A DNA stretch of 64,000 nucleotides from Pseudactinotalea suaedae (GTDB lineage: Bacteria; Actinomycetota; Actinomycetes; Actinomycetales; Beutenbergiaceae). The stretch spans positions 186,001 through 250,000 of the forward strand of contig NZ_WNXY01000002.1 of assembly GCF_009733815.1 (NCBI RefSeq). Direction: 5' to 3'. The first letter of the stretch is position 1, and each line of letters starts with the position of its first letter. The position numbers were made by a program, and so were the translations under genes. This document shows positions 25,709-34,271 of the stretch, piece by piece. Under the pieces are notes generated by a model that searched no databases, had not been told where the DNA came from, and saw only the letters and a program-made list of their open reading frames with translations.

Positions 25709-27025
25709 ATGGCAGTGAATCGACGACGCGTTCTCACCGGAGGGTTGACCGCGGCGGGTGTGTCCGTGGCCGGGGTACTGGCCGGTGCCGGATCGGCCGG
25801 GGCCACCCCGCCGCCGACGGGCGGTGGCGGGCACGGCGGCGGTCGCAAGGTCGTCACCGGTGCCGACAGGGCCGCCGCCGACGACTGGTCCGTGCTGGAG
25901 GGCCAGCGGGTCGGCATCATCACCAACCCCACCGGCGTGCTCAGCTCGCTGCGCAGCATCGTCGACGAGATCCACGACTCAGGTGCGGTCGACGTCGTCG
26001 CCGTCTTCGGGCCCGAGCACGGCTTCCGAGGCTCGGCGCAGGCGGGCGAGGCGGAGCCGACCTTCGTCGACCCGCGCACCGGCATCACCGTGTACGACGC
26101 GTACGGCGCCGACGCCGACGCGATGACCGAGATGTTCACCACGGCCGACGTCGAGACGGTGGTGTTCGACATCCAGGACGTCGGCGCCCGGTTCTACACC
26201 TACATCTGGACGATGTACACAGCCATGCGCGCCGCCGTCAGGACCGGCATCCGGTTCGTCGTGCTGGACCGGCCGAACCCGATCGGCGGCACCGCCCGCG
26301 GCCCGATGATGACCACGGAGCTCACCTCCGGCGTCGGCGCCAAGGAGATCGTGCAGGCGCACGGCATGACCGTGGGTGAGCTGGCGCAGTTCTTCAACGG
26401 CGAGTTCCTCCCGGACGAGGAGGGCGGCGCCGTCGAGGACCTGGAGGTCGTCGAGATGCGCCGCTGGAAGCGCAGCATGCTGTTCGCCGAGACCGGGCAG
26501 ACGTTCGTGATGCCGAGCCCGAACATGCCGACCGCGGACACGGCGCTGCTCTACCCCGGGACCGGCCTGTTCGAGGGCACCAACCTGTCCGAGGGCCGCG
26601 GCACCACCCGGCCGTTCGAGCTGATCGGCGCGCCCTACGTCGACCACCGCTGGACGCAGGCGCTCACCGCTCGCGAGATCCGCGGCGTGCAGTTCCGGGA
26701 GGCCTACTTCACGCCCTCGTTCAGCAAGCACATGGGTGAGGTGTGCGCCGGGGTGCAGGTCCACATCACCGATGCCCGCCGCCTGGACCCGATCCGGGTG
26801 GGCGTGGAGATGTTGGTCGCGCTCCACGAGCTGTACCCGGAGTTCGCGTGGCGCGAGGACGCGTGGGACCCCGCGCGGCCGTTCTGGATCGACAAGCTCA
26901 CCGGTTCCAGCCGGCTCCGGGAGCAGATCGACGCCGGCGCGCAGGCGGACGAGGTGATCGCGGCCTGGGAGGACGAGCTGGCCGACTTCGACCGCCGGCG
27001 CCGCCCGTACCTGCTCTACCGCTGA
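25709..27025 (+). CDS. Tat-exported DUF1343 exo-beta-N-acetylmuramidase (NamZ-like)
   Basis: 438 residues from ATG 25709, with GAAGGAGA upstream. An overlapping GTG at 25676 would put 11 extra residues before the Tat signal. The Tat signal is NRRRVLTGG, cut near SAGA. The DUF1343 signature is strong: GQRVGIITNPTGV, VFGPEHGFRG, VFDIQDVGARFYTYI, VVLDRPNPIGG and PSPNMPT. NamZ of Bacillus subtilis belongs to this family, releases MurNAc from the non-reducing end of glycan fragments, and works with NagZ from an adjacent gene, the same pairing as here. Its last 10 bases overlap the convergent DUF899 gene. Confidence 0.88.
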   Translation: MAVNRRRVLTGGLTAAGVSVAGVLAGAGSAGATPPPTGGGGHGGGRKVVTGADRAAADDWSVLEGQRVGIITNPTGVLSSLRSIVDEIHDSGAVDVVAVFGPEHGFRGSAQAGEAEPTFVDPRTGITVYDAYGADADAMTEMFTTADVETVVFDIQDVGARFYTYIWTMYTAMRAAVRTGIRFVVLDRPNPIGGTARGPMMTTELTSGVGAKEIVQAHGMTVGELAQFFNGEFLPDEEGGAVEDLEVVEMRRWKRSMLFAETGQTFVMPSPNMPTADTALLYPGTGLFEGTNLSEGRGTTRPFELIGAPYVDHRWTQALTAREIRGVQFREAYFTPSFSKHMGEVCAGVQVHITDARRLDPIRVGVEMLVALHELYPEFAWREDAWDPARPFWIDKLTGSSRLREQIDAGAQADEVIAAWEDELADFDRRRRPYLLYR

Positions 27026-27729
27026 GCCGCGGTCCGGGGATCAGCCGACCCCGGGCCGTAGAGGCGCGCGATGTCCGGCGAGTCGAGCCACCCCGAGTAC
27101 GCCGGCGACGTCGGCCAGCCCTCGGGCGAGTCCTGCCAGTCCTCGCGGCGCCCATAGGGCAGCAGGTCGATCAACGGGAACGTGTGGCTCAGCTGCTCGG
27201 TGCCACGACCGCTGGTGGTCCAGGTCCGGTACACGTCCTCGCCCTGGCGCAGGAACACGTTGACGGCGAATCCTCCGCCGGGAGGGGCGCCGACGTCGGC
27301 CCCGAACGGGCTCTCCGCCGTCGAGTACCACTCCATCCGGTTGCCGACGCGCTCGGCGTAGGCGAGCGCCTCGTCGATCGGACCCTGGGTGACGATGACG
27401 AAACGGGCGTCGTAGGGGTCGAGGAACCCGAGCCGCGTGAACTGCGACGTGAACCCGGTGCAACCACCGCACTGCCACTCGGCACCCTCGTGCCACATGT
27501 GGTGGTAGGTGATCAGCTGCGACCTGCCGTCGAAGATCTCGGACAGCCGGACCGGCCCGTCCTTGGCCACCAGCGTGTACTCGGGCATCTGGACCATCGG
27601 CAGCCGACGCCGCTGGGCGGCGATCGCATCCAGCTCGCGGGTGGCGGCCTTCTCGCGGACGCGGATGGCGTCGAGCTCGGCCTGCCAGGTGGCGGCGTCG
27701 ACGACGGGCGGCACGGCGGTGCTGGACAT
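27016..27729 (-). CDS. DUF899 thioredoxin-fold protein
   Basis: 237 residues of the DUF899 family, which adopts a thioredoxin-like fold of unknown activity. ELLAIRVREKAATRELD-like helices at the N-terminus precede LPMV, the strand LITYHHMW and CGGC (residues 87-90) at the position of the thioredoxin active-site pair. GGGFAVNVFLRQGEDVYRTW and the C-terminal LPYGRREDWQDSP are family hallmarks. AAGGAG precedes ATG 27729. It diverges from a TetR gene across two operator-like palindromes and is probably its target. Confidence 0.85.
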   Translation of the reverse strand: MSSTAVPPVVDAATWQAELDAIRVREKAATRELDAIAAQRRRLPMVQMPEYTLVAKDGPVRLSEIFDGRSQLITYHHMWHEGAEWQCGGCTGFTSQFTRLGFLDPYDARFVIVTQGPIDEALAYAERVGNRMEWYSTAESPFGADVGAPPGGGFAVNVFLRQGEDVYRTWTTSGRGTEQLSHTFPLIDLLPYGRREDWQDSPEGWPTSPAYSGWLDSPDIARLYGPGSADPRTAAQR

Positions 27730-27757
27730 GGACTCTCCTTGGTGACCTGAGGGTGCA

Positions 27758-27774
27758 TGTGGACAGCGTCCACA
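27758..27774. promoter_or_regulatory. TetR operator candidate, copy 1 (perfect)
   Basis: TGTGGACAGCGTCCACA is a perfect palindrome with 7-bp arms and a 3-base centre, between the divergent DUF899 and TetR genes. The form (TGTnnAC...GTnnACA) is typical of TetR-family operators. Confidence 0.6.
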
Positions 27775-27782
27775 CACTGCTA

Positions 27783-27799
27783 TGTTGACACTGTAGACA
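27783..27799. promoter_or_regulatory. TetR operator candidate, copy 2 (imperfect)
   Basis: TGTTGACACTGTAGACA repeats the 7-3-7 plan of the site at 27758, with mismatches at the fourth base of the left arm and two bases of the right arm. The two centres are 25 bp apart, so dimers would bind near the same face of the helix. Confidence 0.5.
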
Positions 27800-27828
27800 A
27801 TGCACGCGGCGAGTCAAGGGGGTTTCAG

Positions 27829-28452
27829 GTGTCCGAGCGTCGGTACCACCACGGCAACCTGCGGGCCGCGCTCGTCGACGCCGGGCTGGACCTCACCCGG
27901 GACGGCGGCGCCGCTGCCCTGGGACTGCGTGAGGCGACCCGCCGCGTGGGAGTCTCGCCCAACGCCGCCTACCGGCACTTCTCGGACCGGCGCGCGTTGC
28001 TGGGCGCCGTGGCCAGGCGCGTGCAGGAGCTGATGGCCGAGCGGATGGCCGTTCCCGCGCCGACGTCCTCCGACGACGACGCCCAGCAGGCGCGGGCGCA
28101 GCTGCACGCCGTCGGGATGGGCTACATCGAGTTCGCCCTCGCCGAGCCCGGGTGGTTCGCCGTCGCGTTCTTCCCCTCGCCGGGAGACCAGCCCGACGAC
28201 GACGAAGGCACCGGTACCGACCCCGCCGACGCGCCACCGTTCCGGATGCTCGTCCAGGCACTGGACGCGCTGGTCGCGGCAGGCGCGCTCGAGGCGGACG
28301 CACGGCAGGGAGCCGAGTGGCCCTGCTGGTCCGCCGTGCACGGGTTCGCCGACCTGGCGATCCACGGTCCGCTGCGCGGCCTGCCGACCGAGCAGCTGCG
28401 TGCGCTCGCCGACCGCACGGTGTCCGCGATCATCGCCGGCCTCGGCGGCTGA
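27829..28452 (+). CDS. TetR-family regulator (WHG-type C-terminal domain)
   Basis: 207 residues. HTH: YHHGNLRAALVDAGLDLTR, then LREATRRVGVSPNAAYRHFSDRRALL (residues 33-58). The C-terminal domain begins GMGYIEFALAEPGWFAVAFF and ends SAVHGFADLAIHGPL, which contains the HG turn of the TetR WHG family. GTG 27829 has AAGGGGG upstream. It probably represses itself and the divergent DUF899 gene through the two palindromes in the 99-base gap. Ligand unknown. Confidence 0.9.
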   Translation: MSERRYHHGNLRAALVDAGLDLTRDGGAAALGLREATRRVGVSPNAAYRHFSDRRALLGAVARRVQELMAERMAVPAPTSSDDDAQQARAQLHAVGMGYIEFALAEPGWFAVAFFPSPGDQPDDDEGTGTDPADAPPFRMLVQALDALVAAGALEADARQGAEWPCWSAVHGFADLAIHGPLRGLPTEQLRALADRTVSAIIAGLGG

Positions 28453-28475
28453 TCACCGCCCCACTACTCGTGCGG

Positions 28476-29753
28476 CTACTTCCGTGCGGCGCTGCGCCCC
28501 ACGAGCAGGGCCGAGATCGCCGTCGTGGCCGGGATGGCCAGCACCAGGCCGATCGAGGAGACGAGCGTGCGCACCACCTCTTCGACGATCTCGCCGGACA
28601 TGAGGAACTCGACGAGCGTCCGGTCGTAGATCGCTCCGACCATCAGCAGCGGCAGCGACGTCCCGACGTAGGCGAAGGCCAGCGTGTAGACCGTGGAGGC
28701 GATGTGGTCGCGGCCGATCCGCATCGCGCGACCGAACACCTTGGCGCGGCCGGCGGCCGGGTCGCTGGCGTGCAGCTCCCAGACCGCGGAGGCCTGCGTG
28801 ATCGTCACGTCGTTGAGCGCGCCGAGCCCGGCGATCACGATCCCGCACAGCAGCAACGCGCTCAGGCTGACACCGGGGAAGGTGGTGAAGACCATGTAGG
28901 CCTCTTCTGACCCGTTGCCCACCAGGTTGCCGGAGCCGATCGCCCACCACCCCAGCCCCGTGGTGATCGCGAGACCGGCGAACGTGCCGAGCAACGCCGT
29001 CGTGGTCCTGATCGAGATCCCGTGCGCGAGATAGACCGCGACGAACATCATCGCGCTCGACCCCACGAGCGCCACGAGCAAGGGCGAGGTGCCCACGATC
29101 AACGCCGGGATCACGAAGATCCCGACGATCACGAGCGAGGCACCCAGCCCGAGCACGGCCGCCAGCCCGCGCCAGCGGGCGACCAGGGCGACCACCAGGA
29201 GATAGAGCACCGCCAGCAGGATCACGGGGATGTCGCGGACGAAGTCGACGAACACGAACGGCGACCCGGTGGCCGCAGCGCCCGCGAGGTAGAGCATGCG
29301 GATCTCGTCGCCGACCTCGACACCCTCCTCGATCACCTCCGGTGGCGCCTGGACGCTGACCACGCGACCCGCGTACTCCCCCGTCGTGACCTCGACGACG
29401 ATCTCCGCGCCCAGCTCGCCGGGAACGTCGGTGACCGTGCCGCGCTCGAACGTCGCGCCGTCGGCCGTCAGCGGCAGGGAACCGATCTGGGTCTCACCCC
29501 GCGGCCAGAGCGCGATCAGCCCGACGATCGTCGCGATCAGCAGCGGCACCACGAGCGCAGCCAGGACCGTCCGGACCCGGCGCGCCTCGGCGGCCGGGAT
29601 CGTGACAGGCCCGTGGCCGTGCCCGTGGGCGCCGATCTCGCGACCGGCGCCCCGGCGGGCACGACGGCGTCGCGGGGGTGGCGAGGCATCCTCGCCCGAT
29701 TCCTCGGGCGGGTCCGGCTCGGCCCCCGCCGACCCGTGCGGCTCGGTGCTCAC
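28476..29753 (-). CDS. YibE/F-like membrane protein
   Basis: 425 residues. A cytoplasmic Arg-rich N-terminus with a HGHGHG stretch leads into one membrane helix, an extracytoplasmic beta domain (YibE part, residues about 90-160), and then about seven helices with the YibF signatures GLGASLVIVGIFVIPAL, LCGIVIAGLGALNDVTITQAS and AFAYVGTSLPLLM. The family is widespread in Firmicutes and Actinobacteria with no proven function. GTG 29753 follows the glyS stop by 2 bases, so both genes are on one transcript. Confidence 0.85.
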   Translation of the reverse strand: MSTEPHGSAGAEPDPPEESGEDASPPPRRRRARRGAGREIGAHGHGHGPVTIPAAEARRVRTVLAALVVPLLIATIVGLIALWPRGETQIGSLPLTADGATFERGTVTDVPGELGAEIVVEVTTGEYAGRVVSVQAPPEVIEEGVEVGDEIRMLYLAGAAATGSPFVFVDFVRDIPVILLAVLYLLVVALVARWRGLAAVLGLGASLVIVGIFVIPALIVGTSPLLVALVGSSAMMFVAVYLAHGISIRTTTALLGTFAGLAITTGLGWWAIGSGNLVGNGSEEAYMVFTTFPGVSLSALLLCGIVIAGLGALNDVTITQASAVWELHASDPAAGRAKVFGRAMRIGRDHIASTVYTLAFAYVGTSLPLLMVGAIYDRTLVEFLMSGEIVEEVVRTLVSSIGLVLAIPATTAISALLVGRSAARK

Positions 29754-29755
29754 CC

Positions 29756-31144
29756 TCAGGCTCCGACGAGCCGCTCCGCGAGGTAGCCGCGCACCTGGTC
29801 GAGCGCCACGCGCTCCTGCGACATGGTGTCCCGCTCCCGGACCGTGACCGCCTGGTCGGTCTGGGTGTCGAAGTCGACCGTGATGCAGAACGGCGTGCCG
29901 ATCTCGTCCTGGCGGCGGTAGCGACGACCGATCGCGCCGGCGTCGTCGAAGTCGACGTTCCAGCCCGTGCGCAGCTCGGCGGCCAGGTCACGCGCGGTGG
30001 GCGAGAGCTGCTCGTTGCGCGAGAGCGGCAGCACCGCGGCCTTGACCGGCGCCAGCCGCGGGTCCAGGCGCAGCACCGTGCGGGTGTCGACACCGCCCTT
30101 GGTGTTGGGGGCGGTGTCCTCGGAGTACGCCTCGATCAGGAACGCCATCAGCGACCGGGTCAGCCCCGCCGCAGGCTCGATCACGTACGGGACCCAGCGC
30201 TCGTTGGTGGTCTGGTCGAAGTAGGACAGCTCCTGGCCCGAGTGCTCGGCGTGCGTGGACAGGTCGAAGTCGGTGCGGTTCGCGACGCCCTCGAGCTCAC
30301 CCCACTCCGAACCGGTGAAGCCGAACCGGTACTCGATGTCGACGGTGCGCTTGGAGTAGTGGGAGAGCTTCTCGGCCGGGTGCTCGAACAGGCGCAGGTT
30401 CTCGCGCGCGATGCCCAGGTCGGTGTACCAGCTGGTGCGGGTGTCGATCCAGTACTGGTGCCACTCCTCGTCCTCGCCGGGCTTGACGAAGAACTCCATC
30501 TCCATCTGCTCGAACTCGCGGGTACGGAAGATGAAGTTGCCGGGCGTGATCTCGTTCCGGAACGACTTGCCGATCTGGCCGATGCCGAACGGCGGCTTCT
30601 TGCGCGCGGCGCCCATGACGTTGGCGAAGTTGACGAAGATGCCCTGCGCGGTCTCGGGCCGCAGGTAGTGCAGCCCGCTCTCGTCCTCGACCGGGCCGAC
30701 GTAGGTCTTCAGCATCATGTTGAAGTCGCGCGGCTCGGTCCAGCGGCCCACGGTGCCGCAGGCCGGGCACGGGATGCCCGCGAGGCCGCCCTCGGGCTCG
30801 CGGCCCTTGCGCTCGGTGAACTCCTCGATGAGCTGGTCCTCACGGAACCGCTTGTGGCACTGGAGGCACTCGGTCAGCGGATCGGTGAACGCGCCGACGT
30901 GACCGGAGGCCACCCACACCTGGCGCGGCAGGATCACCGAGGAGTCGAGGCCGACGACGTCGTCGCGGCCGCGGACCATCGTCTGCCACCACTGCCGCTT
31001 GATGTTCTCCTTGAGCTCCACCCCCAGCGGCCCGTAGTCCCAGGCCGACCTGGTACCGCCGTAGATCTCACCCGACTGGAAGACGAAACCGCGCCGCTTG
31101 GCGAGGCTGATGACGTTGTCGAGTCTGGACGGGGCGTTGGCCAC
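29756..31144 (-). CDS. glyS: Glycyl-tRNA synthetase (homodimeric type)
   Basis: 462 residues of the alpha2-type class II synthetase that charges tRNA(Gly). [12 protein letters not shown] begins the family, CLQC and CPAC form a zinc ribbon, [10 protein letters not shown] is motif 2 and [10 protein letters not shown] motif 3. The C-terminal anticodon-binding domain runs to the end. GTG 31144 with AGGAAGG upstream gives the usual N-terminus ([19 protein letters not shown]); a longer open frame would reach into the Zur-box region. Diverges from znuA. Confidence 0.95.
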   Translation of the reverse strand: MANAPSRLDNVISLAKRRGFVFQSGEIYGGTRSAWDYGPLGVELKENIKRQWWQTMVRGRDDVVGLDSSVILPRQVWVASGHVGAFTDPLTECLQCHKRFREDQLIEEFTERKGREPEGGLAGIPCPACGTVGRWTEPRDFNMMLKTYVGPVEDESGLHYLRPETAQGIFVNFANVMGAARKKPPFGIGQIGKSFRNEITPGNFIFRTREFEQMEMEFFVKPGEDEEWHQYWIDTRTSWYTDLGIARENLRLFEHPAEKLSHYSKRTVDIEYRFGFTGSEWGELEGVANRTDFDLSTHAEHSGQELSYFDQTTNERWVPYVIEPAAGLTRSLMAFLIEAYSEDTAPNTKGGVDTRTVLRLDPRLAPVKAAVLPLSRNEQLSPTARDLAAELRTGWNVDFDDAGAIGRRYRRQDEIGTPFCITVDFDTQTDQAVTVRERDTMSQERVALDQVRGYLAERLVGA

Positions 31145-31223
31145 GATGGGAGCCTTCCTGTGGTGGTGCCCGACCTGGCTGGCCGGACGTCCGGCCAGGC
31201 TAGCCGGTCGAGGTGACGCCGGT

Positions 31224-31253
31224 TTGACAACCATTCTCAGCATTGTTGAGAAT
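31224..31253 (+). promoter_or_regulatory. znuA promoter, probably leaderless
   Basis: TTGACA (31224-31229) and GAGAAT (31248-31253) are spaced by 18 bases. The -10 box ends 7 bases before ATG 31261, so the transcript likely starts at or next to the start codon. Both boxes lie inside the Zur sites. Confidence 0.45.
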
Positions 31254-31261
31254 GATTGTCA
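31225..31261. promoter_or_regulatory. Two adjacent Zur boxes
   Basis: TGACAACCATTCTCA (31225-31239) and TGAGAATGATTGTCA (31247-31261) each have the 7-1-7 form of actinobacterial Zur sites (TGAnAATGATTnTCA-like). They are also inverted copies of each other with one mismatch in 15 and a 7-base spacer. They cover the whole znuA promoter and the first base of its start codon, as expected for zinc-dependent repression by the zur gene in the same operon. Confidence 0.85.
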
Positions 31262-32205
31262 TGCCGTCCCGTTCCGCGCGCTCCTCGCTGCTGCCCGTCC
31301 TCGCGTCGCTCGCGCTGCTCGCCACCGGGTGCTCGGCAGCCGGGGCCGACGACGGGGTGGAGGTCGCGGTCACGGCGTACCCCCTGCAGTACATCGCCGA
31401 GCGCGTCGCCGGCGAGGCGACGACCGTGACGAGCGTCGCACCTGCCGGTACGGAGCCGCACGACCTGGAGCTGTCCCCCACCGGCGTCTCGACGCTCATC
31501 GGCGCCGATGTGGTGCTGATGCTCTCGGGGTTCCAGGCCGCCGTCGACGACACCATCGGCGAGGCCGGGGAGGCCACGCTGGTGGTCGATGCCGCCGAGT
31601 CGGCCGACCTGCTCGCCGTCGAGGAGCACGACCACGACCACGAGGGCGAGGAGGAGCACGAGGAGGAGCACGAGCACGGCGGCGTGGACCCTCACTTCTG
31701 GCTCGACCCGATGCGCGTGGCGTCCGTGGCGGACGCGCTCGCCGAGGCGCTCGCCACCGCGGACCCGGACGGCGCTGCCACCTACGAGACCAACGCGGCC
31801 GCGCTGCGGACCGACCTCGAGACGCTCCAGGGCGAGTTCGACGCCGGCCTCTCCGACTGCACCGACCGCACGTTCGTCACCAGCCACGAGGCCTTCGGCT
31901 ACCTCGCCGACGCGTTCGACCTCGCCCAGGTCGGCATCAGCGGCCTCGACCCCGAGGCCGAGCCCTCCCCCGCTCGCGTCGCCGAGGTGCTGCAGCAGGC
32001 CCGTGACGAGGGCGTCACCACGATCTTCACCCAGCCCGGTGGCCTGACCGCCGGTGCCGACACGCTCGCGAGCGAGCTCGGCGTGACGCTCGCTACGCTC
32101 GACCCGATCGAGCTCGCGCCCGCCGGCTCTGACGGGAACGACGACTACCTCGACGCGATGAGGGCGAACCTCGCCGCCCTCCACGAAGGACTTCGGTGCA
32201 GCTAG
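31261..32205 (+). CDS. znuA: Zinc ABC transporter substrate-binding lipoprotein
   Basis: 314 residues. Signal peptide with lipobox LATGC. A cluster A-I binding protein: AVTAYPLQYIAERVAG, PAGTEPHDLELSP, then an acidic His-rich loop (about residues 117-135, repeated H and E) and VDPHFWLDP, which supplies a zinc-ligand His. The C-terminal part has SHEAFGYLADAF. It captures Zn2+ (Mn2+ possible) outside the membrane. ATG 31261 overlaps the Zur box. Its end overlaps znuC. Confidence 0.93.
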   Translation: MPSRSARSSLLPVLASLALLATGCSAAGADDGVEVAVTAYPLQYIAERVAGEATTVTSVAPAGTEPHDLELSPTGVSTLIGADVVLMLSGFQAAVDDTIGEAGEATLVVDAAESADLLAVEEHDHDHEGEEEHEEEHEHGGVDPHFWLDPMRVASVADALAEALATADPDGAATYETNAAALRTDLETLQGEFDAGLSDCTDRTFVTSHEAFGYLADAFDLAQVGISGLDPEAEPSPARVAEVLQQARDEGVTTIFTQPGGLTAGADTLASELGVTLATLDPIELAPAGSDGNDDYLDAMRANLAALHEGLRCS

Positions 32206-32987
32206 CAGACCCAGGCAGCGATCCCGATCCCCTGCACCTGCACGGGGTCTCGGTCGCCGTCGCCGGCACCACCCTGCTCGAGGACGTCAGCCTCCGCGTG
32301 CACCCGGGCGAGGCGGTCGCCCTCCTCGGAGCCAACGGGTCGGGCAAGTCGACGCTGATCCGCGCCGCGCTCGGCCAGGTCCCGGTCGTCTCCGGCGACG
32401 CGAAGCTGTACGACGTCTCGACGCGCCACCACGCCGCCCGCGTCGCCTGGCCCCGGATCGGTTACGTCCCGCAGCGCCTCAGCGCCGCCTCCGGGGTGCC
32501 GGCGACCGTGCTCGAGGTCGTGCTGACCGGGCTGCTGGGCCGCAACCGCTGGTGGCTGCGGCGGGCCGACCGCGAGCAGGCGCTGGCGGCGCTGGAGGAG
32601 CTCGGCGTCGCCGACCTCGCGCACCGTCCGTTCGGGATCCTCTCCGGCGGCCAGGCCCAGCGCGTGGTGATCGCGCGAGCCCTGGTCCGCCGCCCCGACC
32701 TGCTCATCCTCGACGAGCCGCTCGCGGGCGTCGACCTGCTCACGCAGTTCTCGTTCGCCGCGCTGCTGGGGAGGTTGCACGCCGAGGGTCGCACGATCGT
32801 GGTGGTGCTGCACGAGCTCGGACCGTTCGCCGAGCTCCTGGACCGCGCGGTGGTGCTGCGCGCCGGCCGGGTCATCCACGACGGCGACCTGCCCCGCGAC
32901 CACGCGCACCCGCACGGCGCCCACGACCACCTCCACGTCGAGCACGCCCTGCCCTCCGAGCCGCCGACCCAGCGGAGCCTGCCATGA
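32196..32987 (+). CDS. znuC: Zinc ABC transporter ATP-binding protein
   Basis: 263 residues. Walker A GANGSGKST, signature LSGGQAQRV, Walker B LLILDEP, and the switch His in VVLHELG. The C-terminal tail is His-rich (DHAHPHGAHDH), as often seen in zinc-handling ATPases. GTG 32196 overlaps the end of znuA by 10 bases. It energises ZnuB. Confidence 0.93.
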   Translation: MQLADPGSDPDPLHLHGVSVAVAGTTLLEDVSLRVHPGEAVALLGANGSGKSTLIRAALGQVPVVSGDAKLYDVSTRHHAARVAWPRIGYVPQRLSAASGVPATVLEVVLTGLLGRNRWWLRRADREQALAALEELGVADLAHRPFGILSGGQAQRVVIARALVRRPDLLILDEPLAGVDLLTQFSFAALLGRLHAEGRTIVVVLHELGPFAELLDRAVVLRAGRVIHDGDLPRDHAHPHGAHDHLHVEHALPSEPPTQRSLP

Positions 32988-33901
32988 GCACCGTGCTCGA
33001 GATGCTCTCGACACCGCTGTTCCAACGGGCCCTCCTCGCCGCCCTCGTGGTCGGCATCAGCGCGCCCGTGGTGGGCACGTTCCTCGTGCAGCGCAGGCTG
33101 TCGCTGCTGGGCGACGGCATCGGCCACGTCGCCCTGACCGGAGTGGCGCTGGGCTGGCTGGTCGGCGCCGCCACCGGTGCTGCCAGGGCCGACGCCTACG
33201 CCATCCCCGGCGCCGTGCTCGCCTCGATCGCCGGCGCCGTCGTCATCGAGGCGGTCCGTGCCCGGGGCCGCACCAGCGGGGACCTCGCCCTCGCCCTGCT
33301 CTTCTACGGCGGCATCGCCGGGGGTGTGGTGCTGATCGGGCTCGCAGGTGGCACCAACGCCAACCTCATGAGCTACCTCTTCGGGTCGCTCGCCACGGTG
33401 AGCAGCGCGGATCTCGTGGCCACGCTGGTGATGTCGGGCGTGATCCTCGCGGTCGGCGTCGGGCTGCGCAGCGCGCTGTTCGCCGTCAGCCAGGACGAGG
33501 AGTTCGCCCGGTCGACCGGCCTGCCGGTCACCGTGCTCAACATCGCGGTCGCCGTGGTCGCCGCCCTCACGGTCACCGTGTCGATGCGGGTGGTCGGGCT
33601 GCTGCTGGTCAGCGCGCTCATGATCGTCCCGGTCGCCGCGTCGCAGCTCGTGGCACGGTCGTTCCGCCAGACCATGACGATCGCGATGGTCATCGGTGGC
33701 CTCGCGTGCGTGGGCGGCCTGCTCGTGACGTTCACGGTCGACCTGGCGCCGGGAGCCCTCATCGTGGTGATCGCGATCGCCATCTACGCTGGTACCGCTG
33801 CCCTGCGGCCGTTGTGGCACCGGGCCGCACGCCCCGCATCGACGTCGGAGGAGGCGAGAGCTGATGCAACGGATGACCCGGCAACGCACCGCGCTCGCTG
33901 A
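32984..33901 (+). CDS. znuB: Zinc ABC transporter permease
   Basis: 305 residues with about eight hydrophobic segments. The ABC-3 family pattern is clear: FLVQRRLSLLGDGIGHVALTGVALG near the N-terminus, LMSYLFGSLATVS and MRVVGLLLVSALMIVPVAAS. ATGA overlap with znuC. Its 3' end overlaps zur by 38 bases. Confidence 0.93.
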   Translation: MSTVLEMLSTPLFQRALLAALVVGISAPVVGTFLVQRRLSLLGDGIGHVALTGVALGWLVGAATGAARADAYAIPGAVLASIAGAVVIEAVRARGRTSGDLALALLFYGGIAGGVVLIGLAGGTNANLMSYLFGSLATVSSADLVATLVMSGVILAVGVGLRSALFAVSQDEEFARSTGLPVTVLNIAVAVVAALTVTVSMRVVGLLLVSALMIVPVAASQLVARSFRQTMTIAMVIGGLACVGGLLVTFTVDLAPGALIVVIAIAIYAGTAALRPLWHRAARPASTSEEARADATDDPATHRAR

Positions 33902-34271
33902 CCTGCTCGAGGTCACGCCGGACTTCCGCTCGGCACAGCAGCTCCACCAGCTGCTCAAGGACGCCGGCCAGAACGTCGGCCTCGCGACCGTGTACCGCAC
34001 GGTGCAGGCGATGGCCGAGGCCGGTGACGTGGACGTGCTGCGCATCGAGGACGGTGAGGCGCTGTACCGCCGCTGCGCGCGCGGCCACCACCACCACCTG
34101 GTCTGCCGCGAGTGCGGCAAGACCGTCGAGCTGGCCGGCGAGGCCGTGGAGCGCTGGGCCTCCCGGATCGCGCAGGAGCACGACTTCGTGGACGTCGACC
34201 ACACCGCCGAGCTGGTGGGCATCTGCCGCGACTGCGCCGCGCGCATCTACGGAGGCGGCGCGCGTGCCTGA
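33864..34271 (+). CDS. zur: Fur-family zinc uptake regulator
   Basis: 135 residues. Winged helix (RTALADLLE, SAQQLHQLLKDAGQNVGLATVYRTVQ) and metal-binding C-terminus with the HHHH motif (75-78) and two CxxC pairs (Cys81/84, Cys121/124) for a structural zinc. As the last transport-linked gene of the znu operon it should close a feedback loop through the Zur boxes before znuA. An AG-rich ribosome site lies within the end of znuB. Confidence 0.92.
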   Translation: MQRMTRQRTALADLLEVTPDFRSAQQLHQLLKDAGQNVGLATVYRTVQAMAEAGDVDVLRIEDGEALYRRCARGHHHHLVCRECGKTVELAGEAVERWASRIAQEHDFVDVDHTAELVGICRDCAARIYGGGARA

